The notes: a model not told the origin generated them from the letters alone. 64,000 nt of DNA from Ursus arctos (GCF_023065955.2 NW_026622808.1:42854475-42918474); one strand, 5' to 3'; positions 41,945-53,653 are shown, counted from the stretch's first letter. Made by a program: numbers and translations.

Positions 41945-42140
41945 CAAGTCCTAGCTTTGCCAGATATCAAGGATGTGGAACTGTTTGGAACAAGTCATCT
42001 AACATTTCTGAATGTCAGTTTCATTCTAAAGAGGGGACAACAAGACCTGCCCTTTCTGTATTCATGTTTGCTCTAAGGATTAGGTGAGATAATGTAGTTG
42101 TCATAAACTGCAATGCACTGTCCTTATAGAATTATGAAAG
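41945..42140 (+). repeat. MIR SINE
   Basis: 'caagtcctagctttgccaga', 'ggaacaagtcatctaacatt', 'tctgaatgtcagtttcattc', 'ggattaggtgagataatgta'. Sense MIR order, diverged. Confidence 0.75.
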
Positions 42141-42800
42141 CCAAGAAGAGACATCAAGCAGGAGGGCATGCTCAGCTCTTTAAAATCCGGCAAACTGGTT
42201 AAGAATTTAAGACAGAGATATAGCAAACTGGTAATCCTTGGTGTCCAAGGAAGCCTCTTCAGTGGCAGAGGAAGAGTGGAGAGGCCAGATTACCACTGGT
42301 TAAAAAGTAATTGGGAGAGGAAGGAGTCAATTCTGTGGAGAATGCCCTCAAGCTGTTTGGCAGTGGTAATTTGAAAGAGAAAGGGCATGGGAAAGTCATG
42401 GGGGTCTGATGGAGATGGAAAATTTATGGGATCCACTGTGTACAGCGGCTACAGGAGTACATGTCCGCAAGACTTTGCCCTGGCTGACTAATCAGAATAT
42501 CCCCCCCATTTATCCACAGTGGTTGACCCATGATAAGCATATAAACCAAGTCAATCCCGTCAGACAGGATTATAGTTGTAGGTACTGGAAGACAGAAGAG
42601 GCAGACTTTCCTCTGAGGTAACCAAATCGGAGTAGTGAGGCTAGAGTTCTCATTGATGTCACTCCCCATTCCACCTCCACTCACCTGGCCATGTGGAGGA
42701 AGTCTATAGTAGAAAAGAATGAGATCAACACCAAAAGAAGAACAGAGCCCTGTGAGAAAGAAACACACACACTGACACAGGCACTTGACAATGCCTTCTG
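42141..42800. other. No feature recognised
   Basis: A 137-codon minus frame at 42,424-42,837 is the longest here. It is Cys/Ser/Leu-rich, lacks a recognisable domain and has the CpG-poor composition of its surroundings, so I do not call a gene. It partly overlaps the DNA transposon to its right. Confidence 0.35.
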
Positions 42801-42802
42801 GG

Positions 42803-43160
42803 TCTAGAACATGAGTCATCAAACTAATAACATCCAAAGGTCACATCCAGCCCTCCACCTATTCTTATATGGCCTGTGAGTTAAATATAGCTTTTACATT
42901 TTTAAATGATTGGGGGGAAAAAATCAAAGGAAGAAGATTTTGTGACACATGAAAATTATATGAAACTCATATATAGTGCCCATAAATAAAGTTTTATTAG
43001 AAAACAGCCATGCTCATTCATCTACATCTTATCTATGGCTCTTGTGCCTCCCCTCAGAATTGAGCAGTTGTGACAGAGATCATAAGATGGACAAAGCTGA
43101 AAGTATTTACTCTCTGGCTATTTACAGAAAAGGTTCACGGTTTCATGCTCTAGAGCAAGG
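42803..43160 (+). mobile_element. hAT-like non-autonomous DNA transposon
   Basis: 'gagtcatcaaactaataaca', 'ataaataaagttttattaga', 'aaacagccatgctcattcat', 'ctacatcttatctatggctc', 'tgacagagatcataagatgg' and 'atttacagaaaaggttcacg' follow the widespread mammalian element with CAGGGG-type inverted ends. Ends are eroded; exact family not certain. Confidence 0.65.
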
Positions 43161-43249
43161 CCAGTGCCAGCCCCAAACTGTTACATGAGCCCCCAGCATT
43201 TAACCTAATGGGAGTTGAACCTCTATTACTTAAACATAATGTTTTCCAA

Positions 43250-43385
43250 AAAATATCCTTTTGATTTTAAAGATGAGAAACAAAGTTTTGATGGAATAAG
43301 TGACTGGCTTGGTCCTATAGTTAGTGACAGAACTGGGCTAGAATCCTAGTATTATGTCTCCCAGCTCTTTGCCATATAGGCTGGC
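43250..43385 (-). repeat. MIR fragment
   Basis: 'gattttaaagatgagaaaca', 'ctatagttagtgacagaact', 'gggctagaatcctagtatta'. Diverged antisense MIR. Confidence 0.6.
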
Positions 43386-44525
43386 CTCAAGGGTGTGCGA
43401 CCTGAGACCTGAGCAGTCACACAAAGCTCCCCCACTCCCCACCGCCCCACCGCCGGCTTAGAAGGACTCTGCACTTGGATTAATGCTGCATTATGACAAT
43501 CTTGAGATTCTTAATACATTTTGAACAAGGGGCCCTGCACTTTCATTTTGCACAGGGCCCGTTAATTATGTCTCCAGTCCTGGTGCCACCCACCCAGCCT
43601 CCCCAACCCTGTAAACCGTAGCATTTTCTAGTCACTTTCCACATCCACATTATAATTTTCTACCACCCTAGCACATTCGTATTAGAGAAAGTGAGATTGT
43701 AACAGCCATTATGTTGTAATTCCAACATAATTTTTTTATAGTTAAAAGCACGCATTTCCCCACTTTTATAACAAAATTAGGTTTCTCCAAGGTTCAAATA
43801 AAATAATGATAATTTTATTTTTCATGTGATTTAGTCATTCTCCTCACCATAATTGTTTTATATTTATTTTTGTATTTCACTTGTACTCCAGAAGTGATAA
43901 GGCACAGGAATTCTGCAAGTTCATAAATTGTGAACAGAATTTCCAAAATGGTGCCTGTTATTGAAGCATCTGCCTCTGAAGATAATTACAGTGAAAGCAT
44001 TTATGAAGTGCTTTGATATCCCCACAGCAGAGTAATGTATGGGTCAAAAAATTTATAGCACAGGGCAAACCACGAGGCTTATCTGCCTAGTCAAACCTAA
44101 ATCTCAATCCAAAACAATTGGGTCCACAAAAATGAACCTAAGAAATAAAAGACAAAGGAACAGTTAAGTCACATGGTATAATGTCATTCTCCATTTTTTC
44201 AAACATTAACCTATTCAGGCTACGCTGAGTTTTTATTTTTGCCAATTACCAAAGTAATACATGTTTATTGTAGGATATTTTTAAAGTAAAGGTAAGGAGA
44301 AATAAGAATGGAAAACCACCATCATTTTTACTACCCAAGATAGCCATGGCTAACACTAATTTTTGTCATTGCTAACATTTAGAATATGGCTTTCCTAATC
44401 AATTTTCTATGCATACATAAAACTTTCAAAAATGGAATCTCACTATATTCCATGTTAGGAATTTGCTGGGGAGCATTTCCCCATGTCTTCATTATTCTTC
44501 CTCATTGCCATTTTAATGACTATAC
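43386..44525. other. Long repeat-poor stretch
   Basis: About 1.1 kb without any repeat I can name, apart from possible old LINE traces near 44,240-44,420. AT-rich from 43,620 on. A plausible place to look for conserved noncoding sequence. No gene signature. Confidence 0.4.
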
Positions 44526-44527
44526 TT

Positions 44528-44765
44528 GCTATCACTGTGATGATTAATTTTATGTGTCATCTTGACTAGGCTGAGGGATGCCCAGATAGCTGGTAAAACA
44601 TTATTTCTGGGTGTGTCTCTGAGGGTGTTTCCAAAAGAGATTAGCACTTGAATCAATAGACTGAGTGAAAAAGATCCACCTTCACCAATGTGGGGAGCAT
44701 CACCCAATCCTTTGCAGGCCCAAAAATAACCAAAAGGCAGAGGAAAGGCAAATTCTCTTCCCTCT
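44528..44765 (+). repeat. ERVL-type LTR (MLT2B-like), 5' part
   Basis: 'tgatgattaattttatgtgt', 'gatgcccagatagctggtaa', 'ttatttctgggtgtgtctct', 'gagggtgtttccaaaagaga', 'aatcaatagactgagtgaaa' and 'atgtggggagcatcacccaa' form the start of an ERVL-type solo LTR. The rest lies at 47,815-48,125, displaced by an L1. No viral genes are present. Confidence 0.82.
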
Positions 44766-45103
44766 CCCTCTCTTTTTTAGTCTTTTTTTTTTTTCATCAT
44801 GATAAGTGCACTCTTTAATCCCCCTACCCATCTCCCCTCTGGCAACCATCAGTTTGTTTCTATAGTTAAGAGTCTGTTTCTTGGTTTATCTCTCTCTCTT
44901 TTTTTTCCTTTGTTCATTTGTTTTGTTTCTTAAATTCCACATATAAATACCATATATGGTGTTTGTCTTTCTCTGACTGGCTTATTTTGCTCAGCATTAT
45001 ACACTCTAGCTCCAACCATGTTGTTGCAAATGATAAGATTTCATTCTTTTTTATGGTTGAATAATATTCCATTGTATATATACTAAACATATATTATATG
45101 TAT

Positions 45104-45104
<1 letters not shown>

Positions 45105-45138
<34 letters not shown>
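45105..45138 (+). repeat. (TG)n microsatellite
   Basis: About 16 pure TG units inside the antisense L1, followed by TATATA. Confidence 0.96.
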
Positions 45139-45142
<4 letters not shown>

Positions 45143-45157
45143 TACCTCTTTATCCAT

Positions 45158-45502
45158 TCATCTATTGATAGACACTTGAGCTGCTTCTATAGTCTGGCTA
45201 TTATAAAAATGCTGCAATAAACATGGGGGTGCACTTAGCTCTTTGAATGAGTATTTTATATTTTTGGGGTAAATACTCAGTAATGTAATTCCTGGATCAT
45301 AGGGTAGTTCTATTTTTAATTTTTTGAGGAACTTCCGTAAAGTTCCCACAATGACTGCACCAATTTGCATTCCCACCAACAATGGAAGAGGGTTCCTTTT
45401 TCTCCACATTCTCACCATCCTTGCCTTGTTGTCTCTTGTGTTTTTTACTTTAGCCATTCTGACAGGTGTGAGGTGATATCTGATTGTGGTTTTGATTTGC
45501 AT
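45158..45502 (-). pseudogene. L1 ORF2 C-terminal remnant
   Basis: Minus-strand 114-codon frame with T-P-V-R-M-A-K-V-K, then [13 protein letters not shown] and S-I-Y-P-K-N. The Cys/His segment is degraded (the C-W-W-E-C motif seen at 21,639-21,914 is lost here). Part of the 3-kb antisense L1. Confidence 0.85.
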
Positions 45503-46696
45503 TTCCCTGATGGTAAGTGATCATGAATATCTTTTCATGCATCTGTCGGCCATCTGTCTTTGTTGGAGAAATGTCTGTTTATGTCTTCTGCCCATTTTTA
45601 AATTGGATTATTTGTTTTTTGGGTACTGAGTTGCATCAGGTCTTTATATACTTTGGATACTAGTCCTTTATTGATATGTCATTTGCAAATATCTTCTCTT
45701 ATTCAATAGTCTCTCTTTTAGTTTTGTTGCTTATTTCCTTCACTGTGCAGAAACTTTTATTTTGATGTAATCCTAATAGTTTATTTTTGCTTTTATTTCC
45801 CTTGCCTCAGGAGACATATCTAGAAAAATGTTGCTACAGCCAGTGTCTGAGAGATTACTGCCTGTGTTCTCTTCTAGGATTTTTATGGTTTCAGGTCTCA
45901 CATTTAGGTCTTTAATCCATTTTGAGTTTATTTTTGTAAATGGTATAAGAAGGTGGTCCAGTTTCATTCTTTAGCATGTGGCTGTCCAGTTTTCTCAACA
46001 CCATTTGTAGAAGAGCCTGTTTTTTTCATATATTTCTTTTGTATATTAATTCCTCCTGTGTCAAAGATTGACTATTTAATTGTGGGTTTATTTCTGGGTT
46101 TTCTGTTCTATTCTATCGATCTATGTATTTATTTTTATGCCAGCATACTATGCCAGTAGTTTAAATTACTACAGCTTCATAATATAACTTAAAATCTGAA
46201 ATTATGATACCTCCAGTTTTATTTTTCTTTTTTAAGATTGCTTTGGCTATTCAAAGTCTTTTATGGTTCCATACAAATTTTAGGATTGTTTATTCTGGTT
46301 CTGTGAAACATGCTGTTGGCATTTTGATAGGGATTGCATTAAATCGGCAGACTGCTTTGGGTAGTATAGTCATGTTAACAATATTTGTTCTTCCAACCGA
46401 TGAGCATGGAATATCTTTCCATTTCTTTGCACTGTCTTGAATTTCTTTCATCAGTCTTTTATAGTTTTCAGAGTACAGGTCTTTCATCTCTTTGGTTAAA
46501 TTTATTCCTAGATATTTTATTGGTTTTGGTACAATTGTAAATGGGATTGTTTTCTTAATTTCATTTTCTGCTGCTTCATTATTAGTGTAGAGGTATGCAA
46601 CAGATTTCTGTACATTGATTTTGTATCCTGCAACTTTACTGAATTCATTGATCAGTTCTAGTGGTTTTTGGTAGAATCTTAGGGGTGTTTTTGTTT

Positions 46697-46904
46697 TTGT
46701 TTTTTTTTTTTTTTTAGGATTTTATTTATTTATTTGAGGGAGAAAGAGAGAGCCCAAGTGGGGGCAGGGAGGGGCAGTGGGAGAGAGAGAAGCAGACTCC
46801 CTGCTGAGCAGGGAGCCCAACACAGGGCTTGATCCCAGGATCCTGAGATCATGACCTGAGCTTCAGGCAGATTCTTAACCGACTGAGCCACTCAGGCATC
46901 CCTA
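46697..46904 (-). mobile_element. Can-SINE, antisense, nested in L1
   Basis: T14 and 'aggattttatttatttattt', body with 'gagaagcagactccctgctg', head 'cgactgagccactcaggcat'. Flanks 'ttaggggtgttttt' and 'ctagggttttc' are diverged copies of the host L1 sequence and the likely duplication. Confidence 0.92.
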
Positions 46905-47253
46905 GGGTTTTCTATATATAGTATCACCTCATCTGCAAATAGTGAAAATTTTACTTCTTCCTTACCAATTTAGATGCCTTTTATTTCTTTATGTTGTCTG
47001 ATTGCTGTGGCTAGGACTTCCAGTACTATGTTGAATAAAAGTGATGAGCGTGGACATCCTTGTCTTGTTTCTGATCTTAGGGGAAAAGCTGTTTTTCACC
47101 TTTGAGATGATGTTAGCTGTGGGCTTTTCATATAAGGTCTTTCTTATTTGGAGATAAGTTCTCTCTAGAACTACTTTGTGGAGGGTTTTTATCATGAATG
47201 AATGTTGTACTTTGTCAAATACTTTTCCTGCATATATTGAAATGATCATATGG

Positions 47254-47360
47254 GGGTTTTTTCTTTTTTTTTAATTAACATATAATGTATTATTTGTTTT
47301 GGGGGTACACGTCTGTGGTTCATTAGTCTTACACAATACAGTACGCTTATGGATCATATG
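47254..47360 (-). mobile_element. Short L1 3' end nested in L1
   Basis: T-rich start, 'ttaattaacatataatgtat', 'tatttgttttgggggtacac', 'gtggttcattagtcttacac' is L1 3' terminal sequence in antisense, sitting where the host L1 should continue in RT. Host L1 resumes at about 47,350 with 'ggatcatatggtttttatcc', repeating 'gatcatatggg' found at 47,243 and so marking the target duplication. Confidence 0.8.
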
Positions 47361-47472
47361 GTTTTTATCCTTTCTCTTATTGCTGTGATGTATCATGTTT
47401 ATTGTTTTGCAAATATTAAACCACCCTAGGATCCTAAAAATAAATTCCATTTGATTGTGGTGTATGATTCTT

Positions 47473-47787
47473 TTAACATATTATTGGATTAGGTTTGCTA
47501 ATATTGGGGATTTTTACATCTATATTCATGAGAGATACTGCCCTGTGGTTCTCTTTTTTTATAGTGTTGTTATTTGGTTTTGGTATCAGAGTGATACTAG
47601 CCTCACAGAATGAATTTGGAAATTTTCCCTCCTTTTGTATTTTTTTGAATAGTTTGAGAAGAATGGGTATAACTCTTCTTAAATGGTTGGTAGAATTCAC
47701 GTGTGAAGTTGTCTGGTCTTGATCTTCTGTTTTATGGAGGTTTTTGATTACTGATTCAAGTTCATTGCTGGTGATTGGTCTGTTCAA
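47473..47787 (-). pseudogene. L1 ORF2 RT N-terminal remnant
   Basis: Minus-strand 104-codon frame beginning N-R-P-I-T-S-N-E-L-E-S-V-I-K and containing T-L-I-P-K-P-N and K-K-E-N-H-R-A-V-S-L-M-N. The G-P-D-G segment of RT motif 1 is replaced by an altered stretch. Equivalent to the plus-strand region at 17,850-18,137, but without its 13-codon duplication. Confidence 0.87.
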
Positions 47788-47814
47788 ATCTTCTATCTTC
47801 CTGTTTTCTTTCTC

Positions 47815-48125
47815 TCTCTCTTTGTAAGCTAAGACATCTATCTTCTCTTGACTCAGACATTAGAGTTCTGCTTCTCCATCCTCCAGAGCTCCTGGTTTCT
47901 GGGCCTTTTGGATTGGAGGATACACCATCAGTTCTCCTGGCTCTCAGATGCTCTGCCCTGGACTAAACTATACCACCAGGTTTCCTGGGTCTCCAGTTTG
48001 CAGACAATATATAATGGGACTTCTCAGTCTCCATAATTGTGTGAGCCAGTTCCTATAATCAATCTCCTCAGTATATCTATATATATCCTATTAGTTCTGT
48101 TTCTCTGGAGAATTCTGTGTAATAC
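47815..48125 (+). repeat. ERVL-type LTR (MLT2B-like), 3' part
   Basis: 'taagctaagacatctatctt', 'cagagctcctggtttctggg', 'aggatacaccatcagttctc', 'aggtttcctgggtctccagt', 'gacttctcagtctccataat', 'gtgtgagccagttcctataa' and 'agttctgtttctctggagaa'. Continues the LTR part at 44,528-44,765. Confidence 0.85.
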
Positions 48126-49224
48126 AATTATTTATTCAACAAATTCCCTGTTGTTGAATATTTGGATTATTTCCAATTTTCAGCTGTTCAAAACAACTTT
48201 GCAAAGAACATCCTTATAGCTATATTGATAAGTACACCTGTGTTTCTTTCCTTTTTCATTTTATATCGAAGGCTAAAAGAAGTAACCCTTAATCTCTGAT
48301 TATACAGTTTTCCATTTCCATAACACTATTGACAAGAGAGCTTAGATGAAAGTATATATGTAATTTCAAACAGTTGCATAGCACCGTGCCTACATATAGT
48401 ATTTGCTCAACAAATGAAGTTTATTAATAGCTTCAAGAGAGCATAGCCTCCTTGACATCAAATTCAAAGGACAGTTTTCCTTAGCTGCCATTTATACACT
48501 TTGACATAGCCTTTTCTAAGGGATTTAAGTGTTTGTGTTATACAATCCCTCAGGAAATAGTTTCCATTTGTTTAATCCTTATGTAAGGTATATTTATATA
48601 TATTTTTGCCCCACTTATAGTTCAGTAAACCACTCATCCCAATATTTCAAGATTGGATAAACCCTTTCTTAAAAAATTTGAAGAACACATAAAATCTATG
48701 AACTTTGTATGCAAAACAGAGTTCACTATTATTCTTTTTATAAATAGATTAAAAATAGTTTTAGAAACAAAGATGAATCACATCAATAGAAATTAACAAA
48801 AGGAGCTAAGGATTTTCACTTTTTATGTTAAATACATCTAAAATACTTTATTATAACTGGCAGTTATTTTTAATTTTCAAAAACAGATGAAACACTATTA
48901 GTAAGAGGGTGAAATTTCTTCCCTACTTGCTTCAATATGCTACGGAGAACTTGGGTCTTTTAGACTTTGAAGCAACCAAGCTTCCAATGTGGCAAATCTT
49001 CATTTAGATGTCAGCAGGGAACTCCTATATATCGCAGGTTTTTGGTGAGTATCTAAAATAATCATCCCCTTAGGCGCATTAAGGATTCCTTTAGAGAGTG
49101 TGATGGCTTAGCACTCAGTGTAGGACGTGGTAGATAGGTAACAACTAAAATGTTATTAAATAAACAAATGAGTCCGTGTCAACAGATATTGCCTTTGGCC
49201 CTTAACATCCAGAACAACTTTTGT
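48126..49224. other. Repeat-poor stretch
   Basis: About 1.1 kb, no repeat identified after the first 110 bases (which resemble an antisense L1 piece, 'tattcaacaaattccctgtt'). No exon seen. Confidence 0.4.
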
Positions 49225-49405
49225 TTCTTCCCTTTATTTACAATCATCATTGATTTATAACTTGTCTTGCTTCCCTTATCTGTAAAATGGGAACAGCAAC
49301 AGTGCTTTGTACAATCGTGAGGGTCCAATAACGGGGTATATGTAAAGCACCTAGCAGCAAGCACAGAACTTGATAAGCCCTCAACAAATATTAGCTGTTC
49401 CTATT
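49225..49405 (+). repeat. MIR SINE
   Basis: 'ttcccttatctgtaaaatgg', 'gaacagcaacagtgctttgt', 'tatgtaaagcacctagcagc', 'cctcaacaaatattagctgt'. Clear sense MIR 3' half. Confidence 0.88.
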
Positions 49406-49462
49406 AACAGCAGCAGCAACATTAGCATCACCATCATCACCATCATCATCATAATCATTCTG
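49406..49462 (+). repeat. (CAG)n/(CAT)n trinucleotide repeats
   Basis: Four CAG units followed by an imperfect run of CAT/CAC triplets, probably grown from the MIR's 3' tail. Confidence 0.9.
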
Positions 49463-51064
49463 GAATGTAACTGCCATCTGTCCTGCTCTCTTTTTAAGCA
49501 GAGATGAGCCTTATTTTCTCCTTGAGAAAAAGATCATTTTACTGGAGTTATTTTCCAATACATTCCCCACCAGAGGGTACAATGTGGAGGGGAGTCAGAG
49601 CATGAGAGCTGGAGGAGAAAGGGAGCCCGTTAATTTGGAAAAAGCAACATGTTCCAGAAAACCTTGGCCTGGTATATGAGAAAAATGGACTTAGCAATTA
49701 CAACTGTTATGAAACTTGTGTTTTATGAAGCCAGGGGCTGGAACTGTACAATAACACAACTCGAAAATATCAAAAGACCACTTTGGGTGGCCTGCCAGTG
49801 GATTATAGACATGACTTTTATATTGAGAGGGATCGTCTGGCATTGAATCAGAGGAAATATACTGTTTGAGCAGCAGGATATCAGTAGCTAGTTTGGGCTT
49901 AAATTAAAAAAATCAAAAGTGGCAAATCAGTACAGCATAAGCAAAACCTAAGAGATTTGTTATGTACAGTGTAAAGGAAGAGGGAGTTCTCTAAAGATCC
50001 AACTCTGGAAGAAAATGCTCGAGTTTTTTTTTTTTTAAACCCTTTCTCTCAGTGCACCAAAACTTTTCAGGACTTAATTGATTTTTAGGAAGACATTTAA
50101 CATTGCAATCTGTATGGGAACATTCTTCAAGTTAATTTAAGAACAAATTTATCATAAAAGCTCATTTTTCTAATTATGAGGGGAGAGTAAAAAAGATTAC
50201 AGGTTGAAAAGAGACATGGCAGAGCCCAGAAGGGGGAAAAAATCTCTCCAATTTCCCAATACAAAAGGAGAAGAGAAGTGCAGAAATTGTCCTTTGTTGA
50301 AAACCACACCTGCAAAAGCTAATGAGAGCAAAGCATGGCTCTGTATCTGTCAACCACTGATGGTTGATAAGCAGCTAGTCTTATAAACGTTACCAGTTTA
50401 AAATGGAAACAAATAACCATGCATGACTTTTAGCTCATAATTGGTAGAAAAGACTACTGCTCTTTCCAGAACTCAGCTGCTTGCTTCTCCCTCTTTCCAA
50501 GACAGATTACTGATCCAGGTGCCATTCAAGTTCTAAATTCATTTTTGCAGCAACCTTGGCCATTTCTCATCCGCTAGAATGCGGCATATTCCAAATGTAC
50601 AAGGTAGCAAAACGGAGGCATGGTTTAGGATGCTTGGGAGACAAGCCTTCTGTTTTAATGCAGGTAAATTATGAAATGGAAGAGGATACCAGTGCTAAAA
50701 CTGAATGCAAACAATCCATCGTTTCTACCTGGAAACTTTCAAAATGATTTTGCCAATGAGTTACTCCATTCTAACAAAGAGGACACTTCTGGGCATTGTA
50801 AATAATGTTGCTACATCTGCAGAAAGCCATCCCCGAGAAATAGATTTCTATAATATTAATACATTTTAAATGTTTATGACTGGACTCTAATTTACCTAGG
50901 GGGTTAAAAATAGAAGGCTTCTTTATGTGAGAATCTTGTATGCTACCTCATTCCACAACAAAGCCCATTTGACAAGGGATCCGGCCATTGGCCTCCCAGT
51001 CTTCTAGAGACAATTTCTGAATGCATCCCTGATTGCAGCTAATTATCTCAGCTCCAACCAGTAT
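49463..51064. other. Long repeat-poor stretch
   Basis: About 1.6 kb in which I identify no repeat. Frames of 60-65 codons on both strands are unrecognised. T12 at 50,025. Candidate for conserved noncoding sequence, by absence of repeats only. Confidence 0.4.
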
Positions 51065-51295
51065 ATATACATATCTAGCCCAGACTCTTCTATCAGTGTT
51101 GGGAAAGTCAAATTCTCTTTCTAAACTCTGGTCAGAGTCTTGCTGTCCCCAACCTTACCTTGGTGGATCAAGCCTCCACAGGGCCAGACACACCTTCTAA
51201 AACATAAATCTGATATTGTCAGGACCCTGTTTTAAAAATCTTCAATGGCAAACTGTTTTCCTACTGGATTAGGTCCAAAGTCTTCATAATAACCA
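51065..51295 (+). repeat. L2 LINE fragment
   Basis: 'aacataaatctgatattgtc', 'aaaaatcttcaatggcaaac', 'ggattaggtccaaagtcttc' match the L2 ORF2 3' region. Confidence 0.68.
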
Positions 51296-51477
51296 TTAGA
51301 AAAACCTATATGCTGAGAATTTTATAAGCAATTCATTTAATAGCATAACAATTATGATATTTTATAAATCATTAAATCAGGATTTTAAAAAATTTCTCTT
51401 CAAGAATGTGCCCTGTGGCTTTTTGTCTATTGAGTAAATGGTTTCAATTTTTCCTGAGTAGAGAAGATACACAGTAG

Positions 51478-51690
51478 AGCAGTGGTTTCCAACTCAGGAC
51501 GATTTGTCCCCTAAAAGGACAAAAAGTTCTGGAGACATTTTTGATCATCACAACTGGGAAGGGAAGTAGCTAGTGGGTGGAGGCCAGGAATGCTGCTCAA
51601 CATCGTACAGGGCACAGGACAGCCCCCCACAGCAAAGACTATCCAGCCCAATATGTGAATCATGCCAAGGTTGGGAACCCTGGGCTAAAA
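51478..51690 (+). mobile_element. MER5A-type hAT-Charlie DNA transposon
   Basis: 'cagtggtttccaactcagga', 'ttctggagacatttttgatc', 'agtgggtggaggccaggaat', 'acaggacagccccccacagc', 'ccaaggttgggaaccctg'. Third MER5A copy in this window, both ends visible. Confidence 0.9.
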
Positions 51691-51901
51691 CAATAAAATG
51701 TATTGCTCAGATATGACCATGAAATTCAGGTTTGGAGCCTTGTGCTGCAGGAGTGGACCTTAGAGGCTATGGGTGGGTTCCTGTGGGAATTGACCTTCCA
51801 TTCATTCAGGTTAGAGCAAACACTAAGGAAGGAGTCAGGAATGTATTGCACCAATATATGTGGCACCCCTTTTGTGCCAGAGCTCCCGATAAGGCAGGCA
51901 G

Positions 51902-52130
51902 CACAAATCAAATGAGTGAAGGGAAAAAGGAGAGAGAGTGCCAAATCAAGAAACAGACTCTTAACTATAAAGAACACAGGATTGGTTAGCAGAGGGGAGG
52001 TGGGGGGGGGGGGATGGGGATGAAGGAGGGCACTTGTCCTGATGAGCACGGGGTGATGTATGGAAGTGTTGAATCACTCTATTATATACCTGAAACTAAT
52101 ATAATACTGTATGTTTAAAAAAAAAAAAAA
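51902..52130 (+). mobile_element. 5'-truncated L1 3' UTR, sense
   Basis: Only the last ~230 bases of L1: 'gaaacagactcttaactata', a G-rich tract with G12, 'tgatgagcacggggtgatgt', 'tacctgaaactaatataata' and A16. Perfect 11-bp duplication 'aaggcaggcag' at 51,891-51,901 and 52,131-52,141, so relatively young. Confidence 0.95.
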
Positions 52131-52141
52131 AAGGCAGGCAG

Positions 52142-53430
52142 GAAAATAGGTTAGGGAAGTTTAGAAAAAAAAATTGGCAAAGGAGACTGTTCTCATACCT
52201 GGCAGAGTCCTCACTCAGCACAGGTAATAACACTCATTGCTGTAGGTCCCTACGAAGAACTTCAGGGACCGAAGAAGCCATCCCTCTGAGACAATGCAGT
52301 GACAAATTCCGCTCTAGCTAACAGTCTGTTTCTATATCCTTTGCCATTTAAAATTCCTACATCCTCCAACTTCATCTGCTGGCATTTCTATTAATCACCA
52401 TCTCTTTAGGACAATGACACACCAGTGAAACAATGATTTTGGAAGCTAGACTGAGTTGAGAAAGAGAAAGCAATTCGAAAATCTCCCTCGTACATATCAA
52501 AAGTAAAGCTTGAAGATTTGAATGTACATTTTTTATAAGCCAGAGGAACCTGGAAATCAAGATATGACATAAGGAAATTTCCCTGCTTCCCAGGCAGGAA
52601 GTGGAGGGTATTTGTATGGTAAGGGAGTCTGGAGGAGAATGTGCAGGAAGAAGAAAGGAGGCCAGAAAGAGGTCAGGCACAAGGGTACTGACTTCCCTTC
52701 AGGGTCAAGAGCTTGGGTGGGGCTGAGTGAAAGGCAGTAAAGAAAAAGTCAGTAGCGTTGAGATAGGAGCTAAAAGCCTCAGGGATTTGAGACCTACTTT
52801 GTACTTGTAATTATGAAAGGACCCTATGGGTCCTTCTAACAAATGTGTAACAATGGAGGGAAAGGAAGCATGGCACGTTTTTAGCAGAAATGGCATGGGA
52901 GGAATCCAGCTGTTTCCACATGCACCCAGTGAGGAATCCAAGAAGGTTGGGAGTCAGCAGTGCAATGAGAGGTGACTGCTGTAGAGCCTAGGCTGGACAA
53001 CCAGAGTGTGGGCTCAGATGCAGGATGGAGCTGAGATTCGGGGCATCTGCAGCAAGAATGCCCACGGCAGCGTGGGAAGGGAGGAAAACACAGCAAAGAA
53101 AACAAACCCAAGAAAGAAAAGCTTTCCCATCTCTGAGCTTTAGTGGCAATTACCAAGTGGGACCAAGGACATGTTCATGAGGCCAGCAAACACCTGGAGG
53201 AACCAGCCTTGTGGACCAGCAATCCAGGCAGGCCATGACAATACACGTGATTCCTATACACAGGCACCAGCTGAGGAGAGAGAGGAAGAAAGGTGACTCT
53301 TCAAGAGCAGCAGAACTGAAGATCTAACCCAATGTCTACGCAAGGTTTAGGGAATGGGCACTTGAGCTGTTTAGATAAGTTACAGAAATAAAGAAGCTAT
53401 AATTTTTGGCACTTACAAATTGTAGTATTT
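52142..53430. other. Long stretch, no feature recognised
   Basis: About 1.3 kb of average composition without a repeat I can name. Minus frames at 52,372-52,680 (102 codons) and 52,881-53,156 (91 codons) are unrecognised, Leu/Ser/Cys-rich, and lack supporting context. Confidence 0.4.
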
Positions 53431-53441
53431 AAAATGTTGCT

Positions 53442-53653
53442 GGGGCGCCTGGGTGGCTCAGTCGTTAAGCGTCTGCCTTCGGCTCAGGGCGTGATCCCGG
53501 AGTCCTGGGATCGAGCCCCATATCGGGCTCCTCCGCTGAGAGCCTGCTTCTTCCTCTCCCACTCCCCCTGCTCGTGTTCCCTCTCTCGCTGGCTGTCTCT
53601 ATCTCTGTCAAATAAATAAATAAAATCTTTAAAAAAATAAAAAATAAAAAAAT
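53442..53653 (+). mobile_element. Can-SINE, young ursid-type subfamily
   Basis: Starts 'ggggcgcctgggtggctcag', typical body, tail 'aaataaataaataaaatctt' and an (A)nT-rich extension. Perfect 11-bp duplication 'aaaatgttgct' at 53,431-53,441 and 53,654-53,664. Confidence 0.95.

Larger units (their letters stand above)
44766..47814 (-). mobile_element. 5'-truncated antisense L1 (3 kb) inside an LTR
   Basis: Starts with T-rich 3' end (44,779-44,794), 3' UTR ('ccatcagtttgtttctatag', 'accatatatggtgtttgtct'), then ORF2 backwards: C-terminal segment (45,158-45,502), 45,773-45,967, 46,290-46,487, RT core (46,989-47,249) and RT start (47,473-47,787). The catalytic motif on the minus strand is F-A-D-E at 46,928-46,939, so the second Asp of FADD is Glu. 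Frames are broken by stops. It carries a SINE, a short L1 piece and a (TG)n run, and splits the LTR. Confidence 0.92.

Noticed and set aside
42424..42837. 137-codon minus-strand open frame
   Set aside because: No recognisable family, Cys/Ser/Leu-rich composition of chance frames, and its right end enters a DNA transposon.
44528..48125. LTR considered as part of an intact endogenous retrovirus
   Set aside because: Only LTR sequence is present, with no gag, pol or env frame; the intervening 3 kb is an antisense L1.
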